A stretch of 5,160 nucleotides of DNA, taken from Candidatus Dormiibacterota bacterium. Lineage in GTDB: Bacteria; Chloroflexota; Dormibacteria; Aeolococcales; Bog-877. The DNA is taken from the NCBI GenBank assembly GCA_030038765.1, contig JASHRA010000063.1, forward strand, positions 1-5,160, written 5' to 3'. The notes beneath the pieces were generated by a model, which worked only from the letters and a program-made list of their open reading frames with translations, was not told the origin of the DNA and ran no database searches. Numbering within the stretch: the first letter of the stretch is position 1; the number at the start of each line of letters is the position of its first letter. Below are positions 1 to 4,674 of this stretch, piece by piece. The position numbers and the translations under genes are program-made.

Positions 1-643
1 GGTGCAGCTCCGCCCCGCCCGCGCCCAGGGTGAGCACCACCGCCTCCAGGCCCTGCTCGCGGAGCAGCGCGCCGATGCCCCGGGGGGCGACGGCGGGCAG
101 CTCCTCCCGGTTGCAGACGACGATCTGCACGGCAGACAGCAGCCCGGCCGGCAGCGGCCGCACCGGGGCGGCGTTGAGGAGCCGCGTCCAGCCCCCCTCG
201 CGGGCCACCTGGAAGGCGCGCAGCAGGGTCTCGGGGTCGATCTCGAGGCAGCCGAGGATGAGCCGCGGCGGCGGCCTCAGCCGGCGCAGCTCGGCCTCGG
301 CGCGGACCGGGTCCAGGGCCAGGTTCGCGCCCAGCGCGACCGCCAGCTGGTTCTCGCCGGAGGCGTCGACCAGGACCAGGGAGACCCCGGTCGGGGCACC
401 GGCCCGCTGCACCAGCGAGGTGTCGACGCCCTCCCGTCGCAGCTGCTCCAGGGCCAGCTCGCCGAGCTCGTCCTCCCCCACCGCCGCCAAGAGCGAGACC
501 CGCGCCCCCAACCGGGACGAGGCCACCGCCTGGTTGGCGCCCTTGCCGCCGCTGGAGCTGAGGAAGGGGCCGCCGACGACGGTCTCTCCGGGCCCGGGCA
601 GCCGGGGCAGCCGCAGGCTGAAGTCGTGGTTCACCGAGCCCAC
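1..643 (-). CDS. rbsK: Ribokinase (PfkB family), 3' end cut by window edge
   Basis: This is a cytoplasmic sugar kinase of the PfkB family, most like ribokinase, which phosphorylates D-ribose to ribose 5-phosphate with ATP. About 214 residues are visible of the roughly 300 usual. With a GTG start at 643, the N-terminal GSVNHD strand is at residues 2-7 and the first PfkB signature GGKGANQAVA at 32-41. The substrate-lid region GVSLVLVD is at 86-93, LNAAPV at 156-161, the NxxE motif (NREE) at 178-181 and the nucleotide-site strand VVLTLGAGG at 202-210. The GAGD motif with the catalytic Asp would lie past the edge. No stop interrupts the frame. The start is uncertain: no ATG or TTG lies in frame between the upstream in-frame TGA and this GTG, and relatives begin several residues earlier; a CTG at 647-649 would restore more of the first strand. 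The family is secure; ribose itself is inferred, since no ribose transporter is visible. Confidence 0.88.
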   Translation of the reverse strand, partial: MGSVNHDFSLRLPRLPGPGETVVGGPFLSSSGGKGANQAVASSRLGARVSLLAAVGEDELGELALEQLRREGVDTSLVQRAGAPTGVSLVLVDASGENQLAVALGANLALDPVRAEAELRRLRPPPRLILGCLEIDPETLLRAFQVAREGGWTRLLNAAPVRPLPAGLLSAVQIVVCNREELPAVAPRGIGALLREQGLEAVVLTLGAGGAELH

Positions 644-653
644 GACCAGGAGC

Positions 654-684
654 CGGGGCCGGGAGCCAGGGCGGCCCGGCCCCG
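654..684 (-). terminator. Perfect 10-bp GC hairpin between hydrolase and ribokinase
   Basis: Positions 654-663 (CGGGGCCGGG) are exactly complementary to 675-684 (CCCGGCCCCG), with an 11-base loop. In the leftward transcript the hairpin starts five bases after the hydrolase stop and ends ten bases before the candidate ribokinase GTG. No U-run follows, so it is not a classical intrinsic terminator. It could pause or partly end transcription, protect the upstream mRNA 3' end, or hinder ribokinase initiation. The inverted repeat is seen directly; the role is inferred. Confidence 0.45.
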
Positions 685-689
685 CGGGC

Positions 690-1538
690 TCAGTCGGCGG
701 AGCGCTCCCGGAGCCCGTCCAGCGCCTCCCTCACCAGGCCCGGCCGCTCCAGCCAGAGAAGGTGCCCCACGCCCTCCGCGACCCGCAGCTCGGCGCCCGG
801 CACCAGGGCGGCAGTGGCCTCGCCGTGCCGGTTGGGGATGGGGCTCTTGGCCCCCAGGAGGAGCGTCAGGGGCACCTCCACCCCCGGTAGCCGCCGGACC
901 AGGGTCTGGCGCCGGAAGTGGTCGTGGATGGAGTCGAAGGTCTGCGAGTAGCAGTCGACGGAGATCCGCATGGGCGGCATCGGCGGCGCCGTCGCGGGAT
1001 CCGCGAAGTAGCCGGGCCAGACCAGGCCGAGGCCCTCCACCTGGTCCTCCTCGGTGCCCTCGCCCCGCATGGCCCGGGCGTCCAGCTCGGCGGCCCGGGC
1101 CGCCACCCGGGGGTCGAGGTGGGCGCTGAGGTTGCGCCCCAGGTCCGCCTCACCACCGTCGGGGACGGCCCCCAGGGGGTCGACCACCAGGGCGGCCCGG
1201 AAGCGCTCCGGGTGCGAGGCCAGCAGGTGCAGGGCGAGGTGACCGCCCCAGGAGTGGCCCAGCAGCAGCACCCGGCTCAGCCCGAGCTGGTCCAGCACCC
1301 GGATCGCGTCCGCGACGTGGTCCTCGACCCGGAACGGGCCCTCCGTGCTGGAGGGGGGCACGCCCCGCTGCTGGTAGCGGACCAGGTCGTAGCCGTCGGC
1401 GAGCTCGGGGACCAGGCTCTCCAGGTAGTCGGAGAGCCCGGGGCCGCCGTGGAGCAGCAGGACGGTCGGGCCCCGGCCCTGGCGCCAGCCCACCAGGCGC
1501 GCCCCCTCGGCCGCGATCTCGAACTGGGTCGACGGCAT
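690..1538 (-). CDS. Alpha/beta hydrolase, proline iminopeptidase-like
   Basis: This is a 282-residue alpha/beta-hydrolase-fold protein, probably cytoplasmic since no signal peptide is seen. The oxyanion-hole motif HGGPG is at residues 30-34, as in proline iminopeptidases. The strand DLVRYQQRG is at 51-59, close to the family's D-Q-R-G segment. The nucleophile elbow GHSWGG is at 94-99 with Ser96 as predicted nucleophile, and the catalytic His is His259 in GVGHLLWLERPG. A cap domain spans roughly 125-215. The usual acid position, seen as G-x-x-D before a Pro in relatives, reads GAKSPIP at 229-235, with Ser232 where Asp is expected. Proline iminopeptidase, another peptidase, an esterase or a weakly active relative are all possible. 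The ATG at 1538 gives a normal N-terminus before the first strand; no strong Shine-Dalgarno is seen. It lies 42 bases after the upstream PPOX gene. Confidence 0.87.
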   Translation of the reverse strand: MPSTQFEIAAEGARLVGWRQGRGPTVLLLHGGPGLSDYLESLVPELADGYDLVRYQQRGVPPSSTEGPFRVEDHVADAIRVLDQLGLSRVLLLGHSWGGHLALHLLASHPERFRAALVVDPLGAVPDGGEADLGRNLSAHLDPRVAARAAELDARAMRGEGTEEDQVEGLGLVWPGYFADPATAPPMPPMRISVDCYSQTFDSIHDHFRRQTLVRRLPGVEVPLTLLLGAKSPIPNRHGEATAALVPGAELRVAEGVGHLLWLERPGLVREALDGLRERSAD

Positions 1539-1548
1539 CCGCGCCGAG

Positions 1549-1554
1549 AGTCTA
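1549..1554 (-). promoter_or_regulatory. Possible -10 hexamer (TAGACT) before the hydrolase
   Basis: On the minus strand TAGACT fits the TANNNT -10 pattern and ends ten bases before the hydrolase ATG. It is one of the few AT-containing spots in a very GC-rich gap. No convincing -35 is seen. An internal promoter giving a very short leader would fit, but a chance match is also likely. Confidence 0.2.
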
Positions 1555-1566
1555 GGCGGCGGGGTC

Positions 1567-1580
1567 GGCCCTCGCGGGCC
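1567..1580 (-). other. Short hairpin with GNRA tetraloop after the second PPOX stop
   Basis: Directly after the TGA of the 134-residue PPOX gene the transcript reads GGCCC-GCGA-GGGCC. This is a perfect 5-bp stem closed by a GCGA loop, which fits the stable GNRA class. No U-run follows. It may stabilise or punctuate the mRNA. Its small size in such GC-rich DNA makes chance occurrence a real alternative. Confidence 0.3.
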
Positions 1581-1985
1581 TCAGCCGCCGACCCCCATGT
1601 CGACGGCGTTGACGCGCGTCGGGTGCAGGGTCACCACCACGCGCTTGTCCTCGGGCCAGTCCCAGGCGCTGAGGTCGGTGCCGGACTTGGCCCACACCCG
1701 GGCGGCAAAGGTCCTCTCCGGGTCGGGCGTGAGCTCCGCGTCGGCGCGCACCTCCAGGTAGCGGTAGGGGTTGCCCACGTCCAGCAGCAGGAGGGCGCAG
1801 GCGGGGTCCCGGAGCAGGTTCTTCACCTTCTGCCGGGCGGTGCTGAGCGAGAGCTTCAATTGGTCCCCGTCGGCAAGGAACCAGACCTCGGTCACCTGGG
1901 GGTGGCCGTCGGCCCCCTGGGTGACCAGGGTGGCGAACTGAGCCTGGAGCAGGTCGCGGTGCGAGTCGGGAATGGCGGTCGCCAT
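1581..1985 (-). CDS. PPOX-class, probable F420-dependent protein (Rv1155-like)
   Basis: This is a 134-residue single-domain split-barrel protein of the pyridoxamine-5'-phosphate-oxidase-like fold, cytoplasmic and probably dimeric like its relatives. Visible hallmarks are the opening strand FATLVTQGADGHPQVTEVWF at residues 17-36, a second strand pair around 42-49, the cofactor-side segment ARQKVKNLLRDP at 50-61 followed by ALLLLD at 64-69, YLEVRADAEL at 76-85, and a C-terminal strand VVVTLHPTRVNAVDMG at 117-132. The last corresponds to the closing strand of Mycobacterium Rv1155-type proteins. Members of that group bind F420, but individual physiological substrates are mostly unknown, and FMN or heme use occurs elsewhere in the fold. 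The ATG at 1985 is preceded by GGGAG 13 bases upstream, which is far for a Shine-Dalgarno. It follows another PPOX gene by 48 bases but differs strongly from it in sequence, so it is not a recent tandem copy. Confidence 0.87.
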   Translation of the reverse strand: MATAIPDSHRDLLQAQFATLVTQGADGHPQVTEVWFLADGDQLKLSLSTARQKVKNLLRDPACALLLLDVGNPYRYLEVRADAELTPDPERTFAARVWAKSGTDLSAWDWPEDKRVVVTLHPTRVNAVDMGVGG

Positions 1986-1991
1986 ACGCTG

Positions 1992-1997
1992 ATTCTG
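1992..1997 (-). promoter_or_regulatory. Weak -10-like hexamer (CAGAAT) before the second PPOX gene
   Basis: On the minus strand CAGAAT lies six bases before the ATG, inside the most AT-rich patch of this gap. The spacing resembles leaderless promoters, but the first base departs from TANNNT and no -35 is evident. This is a low-confidence candidate only. Confidence 0.15.
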
Positions 1998-2033
1998 ACT
2001 CCCGAAGGGGCCCGGGTGGGGTGCCGAGCCGAG

Positions 2034-2465
2034 TCAGGTCAGGGTCTCGCCCATGGCCCACCCCGACCAGCGCCGCACGTCCACGATCAGCGCCGCGCCG
2101 AAGTCGCCCTCGAGCTGTGCGTACTGCGGGTAGCGCGCCCGCAGCGCGGCCACCGCCTGGTCCCGCTCCGCTCCCTCCTCGACCACCCGGGCCAGGCCCT
2201 CGGCCCGGGCCCACCAGACCGCCGACCAGTCCTCCTCGTAGTGGTCGGCGAGGAGCGCCACCCGGGGCTCGGCAGCGAGGTTGGCGAGGCGCTGGAGCCG
2301 CCGTCCCCGCTTGGGCTTGGGGTCGACCGCCGTCAGCAGGCGCTCGCCCTGGAGCGCGAATACGACCGGCACCAGGTGGGGGCGCCCGTCCGGGTAGGAG
2401 GACCCGAGGCGCGCCACCCGGGCCCGGGCGAAGCGCCGGCGCGCCTCCTCGGGCGCCAGCCTCAC
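2034..2465 (-). CDS. PPOX-class, probable F420-dependent protein (Rv0121-like)
   Basis: This is a 143-residue PPOX-fold protein whose motif string matches the Rv0121-type family (TIGR03668 as I recall it). DGRPHLVPVVF is at residues 26-36, TAVDPKPKR at 45-53, RLANLAAEPRVALLADHYEE at 59-78 with DWSAVWW following at 79-85, ARYPQYA at 110-116 and the closing VRRWSGWA at 130-137. The basic KPKR segment and the DHYxxDW signature are characteristic and probably line the deazaflavin site. F420 use is inferred from the family; the substrate is unknown. The GTG start overlaps the transporter stop as GTGA, so translation is probably coupled to the transporter. The start gives the expected N-terminus, and no separate Shine-Dalgarno is obvious. 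It is followed after 48 bases by a second, distantly related PPOX gene. Confidence 0.9.
   Translation of the reverse strand: MRLAPEEARRRFARARVARLGSSYPDGRPHLVPVVFALQGERLLTAVDPKPKRGRRLQRLANLAAEPRVALLADHYEEDWSAVWWARAEGLARVVEEGAERDQAVAALRARYPQYAQLEGDFGAALIVDVRRWSGWAMGETLT
2462..2465 (-). promoter_or_regulatory. GTGA stop/start overlap coupling transporter and PPOX gene
   Basis: The transporter's TGA (2464-2462) and the next gene's GTG (2465-2463) share bases as GTGA. Four-base overlaps of this type are commonly associated with termination-reinitiation. Here it makes co-expression of the transporter and the Rv0121-like protein the best-supported operon link in the window. Confidence 0.8.
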
Positions 2466-3718
2466 GCCCCGGCCGCCGGACGCGGCGGGCGGCGGCCCGG
2501 GCCGCGGGAGGGGATCAGGATGAGGCCGGCCCCGATGTAGGAGGCGGCCATGATGGCGAAGGCGAGGGAGAAGCCGGAGGTCTGGATGACCCAGCCCAGC
2601 AGGGCCAGCCAGAGCGAGCCCACCCCGTAGGCGAGCGCGAAGTAGACGCCGAAGACGGCCGCCTGCCCCTCGGCGGTGACGCCATCGGAGACCAGGGCCT
2701 GGAGCAGGGGGTTCTCCATGTAGCCGAAGAAGCCGACCGCCAGCGTCAGCGCCGCCAGCCAGGCCAGGGGCAGCCCCGCCGAGCGCCCCATCCAGAAGAC
2801 GACCACGGCCGAGGCCAGGTAGGCGGTCCAGAGCACAGGCAAGCGCCCCAGGCGGTCGGAGAGGAGTCCGGCCAGCAGCGGGCCCACCACCGCCCCCAGC
2901 AGCATCAGGTCGAAGAGCAGCCCCACCTCCACCTCGGGCAGGTGGACCCGGTTGCGCAGGTAGAGGGGGACGTAGGCGTTGAGCGTGCCCAGGCCGCGCC
3001 CCCCGGCGGCCACGGTGGCGGCGGCGATGCCGAGCAGGACGGCCCGCCGGTTGAGCAGCTGAGCCGAGTGGATCCGGGGCCAGTGCAGCCCGGTCCAGGC
3101 TGGCGGCCGGGGACGGCCCCGCTCCCGCTCCAGCACGGGGAAGTTGAGCAGCAGCAGCAGCCCCATGAGGAAGAGCGGCAGCGACATCAGGAGCAGGGTC
3201 GGCCGCCAGCCCAGGCGGGACAGGAGCACCGCCGCCGGCAGGGGGACCAGGAGCGAGCCCACGCTGCCGCCCGTCGTGTGCATGCTGAGGGCCCCGCCGC
3301 GGTTGCGCGGGTAGGCCTCGGCCGCCACCGCGCCCCCCACCGGGTGCTGCTGGCTGGCCCCCAGCTGCCCCAGCCCCTGGGCCCCGGCGAAGAGCGGGTA
3401 GGTCGGGGCCAGCCCGCCCAGGACGGCGCAGACCCCGAGCGCCAGGTTCTGGGTCCCGAGGATGGAGCGGGCGCTGGCGCGGGCGCGCACGTAGGCGGCG
3501 GTGATCTGGCTCAGGCCGCCGATCACGCCCGTGGCCGCCACCGCCAGGCCCAGCTCGGCGTAGTCGATGTGGAACGCGACCAGGACGTAGGAGTAGGTGA
3601 GCGGGAGCAGCCCTGAGTACATGTGCTGCCCGGCGTGGGAGGCCGAGGCCAGGAGCAGGATGCGGCGCGCCCCCGCCACCGGGGCGCGCAACGCCCCGGC
3701 CGCGGCCTGCTGCCCCAT
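2462..3718 (-). CDS. MFS transporter, fosmidomycin-resistance-like
   Basis: This is a 418-residue inner-membrane protein with about 12 hydrophobic segments in two halves, typical of major facilitator secondary transporters. The half-halves are separated by a basic, proline-containing loop near residues 197-225. The first helix region HAGQHMYSGLLPL at 28-40 resembles the G-H-x-x-x-D-x-Y-S-G-L-L-P segment of fosmidomycin-resistance (Fsr-type) exporters. The stretch SQQHPVGGAVAAEAYPRNRG at 122-141, continuing into MHTTGG at 146-151, also matches that group. MFS motif A is clear only in the second half (GLLSDRLGRLPVL, 284-296); the first-half counterpart is degenerate. Proton-driven efflux of a small molecule is the likely role, but substrate cannot be told and import is not excluded. 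The tail is basic and proline-rich. The ATG at 3718 lies seven bases after a -10-like TATCCT. The stop overlaps the downstream PPOX start. Confidence 0.87.
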   Translation of the reverse strand: MGQQAAAGALRAPVAGARRILLLASASHAGQHMYSGLLPLTYSYVLVAFHIDYAELGLAVAATGVIGGLSQITAAYVRARASARSILGTQNLALGVCAVLGGLAPTYPLFAGAQGLGQLGASQQHPVGGAVAAEAYPRNRGGALSMHTTGGSVGSLLVPLPAAVLLSRLGWRPTLLLMSLPLFLMGLLLLLNFPVLERERGRPRPPAWTGLHWPRIHSAQLLNRRAVLLGIAAATVAAGGRGLGTLNAYVPLYLRNRVHLPEVEVGLLFDLMLLGAVVGPLLAGLLSDRLGRLPVLWTAYLASAVVVFWMGRSAGLPLAWLAALTLAVGFFGYMENPLLQALVSDGVTAEGQAAVFGVYFALAYGVGSLWLALLGWVIQTSGFSLAFAIMAASYIGAGLILIPSRGPGRRPPRPAAGA

Positions 3719-3725
3719 CGAACTC

Positions 3726-3731
3726 AGGATA
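3726..3731 (-). promoter_or_regulatory. Candidate leaderless -10 (TATCCT) for the MFS gene
   Basis: On the minus strand TATCCT fits TANNNT and ends seven bases before the transporter ATG, the spacing expected if transcription starts at or near the A of the start codon. No Shine-Dalgarno is present, consistent with a leaderless message. The -35 position reads CCCGGA, so the promoter would be weak, activator-dependent or use another sigma factor. Confidence 0.38.
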
Positions 3732-3737
3732 GGGGGG

Positions 3738-3753
3738 CCGGAACCGGCTCCGG
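3738..3753. repeat. 16-base near-palindrome upstream of the MFS gene
   Basis: CCGGAACC and GGCTCCGG form an inverted pair matching at 7 of 8 positions. It overlaps the spacer and -35 region of the candidate TATCCT promoter, where an operator would sit. In the transcript from the methyltransferase the same bases can fold into a CCGGA/TCCGG stem with a six-base loop. Operator or small hairpin are both possible; GC bias makes chance plausible. Confidence 0.25.
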
Positions 3754-3772
3754 GGCCGGCGCCGCCCTCCCC

Positions 3773-4576
3773 TCAGCGCTGGTAGACGCCGATCAGGTGG
3801 ACCTTGGCCAGGCGGAGTCCGGGCAGCTCCAGCAGCGTCTCCAGGCCGCAGGCGACGGTGAAGAGGCGGTCGCTGAAGCTGATGTAGGAGGGGTCGCCGT
3901 TGCGGATGAGGCGCACGCGCCGCAGCCCGGCCGTGCCCAGCACCCGGTCCGCGCTGCGGCCCGTGTTGAGGCGGTAGCGGACGGGGTAGGTGTCGCGGTC
4001 CTGGCGGCCGTAGAGACGGCGGGTGAAGAAGTCGTGGTAGCGGTTGGGCACGGCCCGGACCAGCCAGGTGTTGTAGTTCCAGGCGTTGGGGGTGAGGAAG
4101 ATCAGCCGGCCCCCGGGGCGGAGCACGCGGTGGATCTCCCGGGCCGCGGCTCCGGGGTCCTCCAGGTGCTCCGCGACCCAGGCCATGGTCACGAGGTCGA
4201 AGGATTCGTCAGGGAGGGGGATGTGCTCGACCCGGCCGACCACGGGGTGCCGCACCACCCGGTTGCGGGCCAGCGCCTGCGCGTCCGGGTCCAGGCCGTA
4301 GACGTGCGGGGTCACGCCGTAGGTGTCGGCCAGGAAGTCGGCGTGGCCGCAGCCGACGTCGAGGACGCGGGTCTCGGGACCGAGGTGGGCCGCGATGGCG
4401 AGGCGGTACAGCGTGTGGCTGTCGCTCCAGCCCGGCCGGCGCCGCGCGTAGGCGGCGCGGTAGCGCTCCTGGCGCAGCACCCCGGAGGGCAGCGGGCGCG
4501 TCGCGGGCGGCGTCGCGGCCGGCGTCTCCGGCCCTATGGGAGGCCCCCCGACGGCGGGACCGGCGTTGCTCCCCAC
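3773..4576 (-). CDS. Class I SAM-dependent methyltransferase
   Basis: This 267-residue soluble protein transfers a methyl group from S-adenosylmethionine; the acceptor is unknown. The Rossmann core is clear. Motif I VLDVGCGHADF is at residues 71-81, the acidic loop VYGLDPD at 92-98 with Asp96 as likely ribose ligand, the motif around FDLVTMAWVAEHLEDP at 126-141, and LRPGGRLIFLTPN at 152-164. This is the Methyltransf_11 (UbiE-like) layout. A C-terminal portion rich in Arg and Tyr (175-230) and a hydrophobic helix near 237-257 may form the substrate cap. Residues 1-32 are Gly, Ala and Pro rich with no fold signal. The GTG at 4576 may therefore be too early, and a GTG at codon 33 (4480-4478) just before RQERYRAAY is an alternative. 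Its stop lies 54 bases before the transporter start. Small-molecule, quinone or sugar methylation are all possible. Confidence 0.85.
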   Translation of the reverse strand: MGSNAGPAVGGPPIGPETPAATPPATRPLPSGVLRQERYRAAYARRRPGWSDSHTLYRLAIAAHLGPETRVLDVGCGHADFLADTYGVTPHVYGLDPDAQALARNRVVRHPVVGRVEHIPLPDESFDLVTMAWVAEHLEDPGAAAREIHRVLRPGGRLIFLTPNAWNYNTWLVRAVPNRYHDFFTRRLYGRQDRDTYPVRYRLNTGRSADRVLGTAGLRRVRLIRNGDPSYISFSDRLFTVACGLETLLELPGLRLAKVHLIGVYQR

Positions 4577-4585
4577 GACCGCCCC

Positions 4586-4591
4586 AGCCTA
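4586..4591 (-). promoter_or_regulatory. Weak -10-like hexamer (TAGGCT) before the methyltransferase
   Basis: On the minus strand TAGGCT fits TANNNT and ends nine bases before the GTG at 4576. There is no clear -35. It would favour the upstream GTG as start if functional, but the evidence is slight. Confidence 0.15.
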
Positions 4592-4636
4592 GCTCGGGGC
4601 CGCGCCCTGGGGCGGCGGATCGGGCCGCTGGGCCAA

Positions 4637-4648
4637 TTTCCATGCAAA
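4637..4648. repeat. Near-palindrome TTTCCATGCAAA, possible operator
   Basis: The twelve bases read TTTCCA/TGCAAA, symmetric at five of six half-site positions. They sit where the -35 of the rightward promoter would be, about 15 bases before the -10-like hexamer. A regulator site is plausible; no specific regulator family is assigned. Confidence 0.28.
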
Positions 4649-4654
4649 CAGTGG

Positions 4655-4668
4655 AGTTTGACTAAACT
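4655..4668. repeat. Inverted repeat AGTTT-GACT-AAACT, possible operator
   Basis: AGTTT (4655-4659) is exactly complementary to AAACT (4664-4668) around a four-base centre. The right arm coincides with the candidate -10 hexamer TAAACT, so a bound protein would block the promoter. It is AT-rich in otherwise GC-rich DNA, which makes chance less likely than for the GC palindromes. Function is inferred. Confidence 0.4.
4663..4668 (+). promoter_or_regulatory. Candidate leaderless -10 (TAAACT) for the DUF4395 gene
   Basis: TAAACT fits TANNNT well and ends six bases before the ATG at 4675, so the transcript would begin at or next to the start codon. No purine-rich Shine-Dalgarno lies in between. The -35 position (near 4640-4645) has no TTGACA-like match. 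Confidence 0.45.
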
Positions 4669-4674
4669 GACCGC

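Larger units (their letters stand above)
4577..4674. promoter_or_regulatory. Divergent intergenic region, methyltransferase / DUF4395
   Basis: These 98 bases separate two divergently read genes, so both promoters should lie here unless the methyltransferase starts further in. The part near the methyltransferase is GC-rich. The 44 bases before the DUF4395 ATG are conspicuously AT-richer than anything else in the window and hold a -10-like hexamer and two inverted repeats, listed separately. No small ORF or RNA gene is apparent. Confidence 0.6.

Noticed and set aside
2..1129. Rightward open frames of 375 and 286 residues opposite the ribokinase
   Set aside because: The leftward frame carries the PfkB signature and NxxE motif; the rightward frames decay into Pro, Arg and Gly runs.
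1581..2465. Idea that the two PPOX genes are a recent tandem duplication
   Set aside because: Their signature motifs differ (ARQKVKNLLRDP versus DPKPKR and DHYEEDW) and match separate subfamilies, so they are only distantly related.
918..2540. 540-residue rightward open frame opposite the hydrolase and both PPOX genes
   Set aside because: It crosses several well-supported leftward genes, is dominated by Gly, Pro, Arg, Gln and Val-Gly strings, and shows no domain. It is a GC-bias shadow.
2021..3616. 531-residue rightward open frame opposite the MFS gene
   Set aside because: It is very low complexity (Arg, Pro, Gln, Gly), with no membrane or domain pattern, and lies antisense to a clear transporter.
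4658..4663. TTGACT read as a -35 element
   Set aside because: It abuts TAAACT with no spacer, and a matching -10 would fall inside the coding region; it is better explained as part of the inverted repeat.
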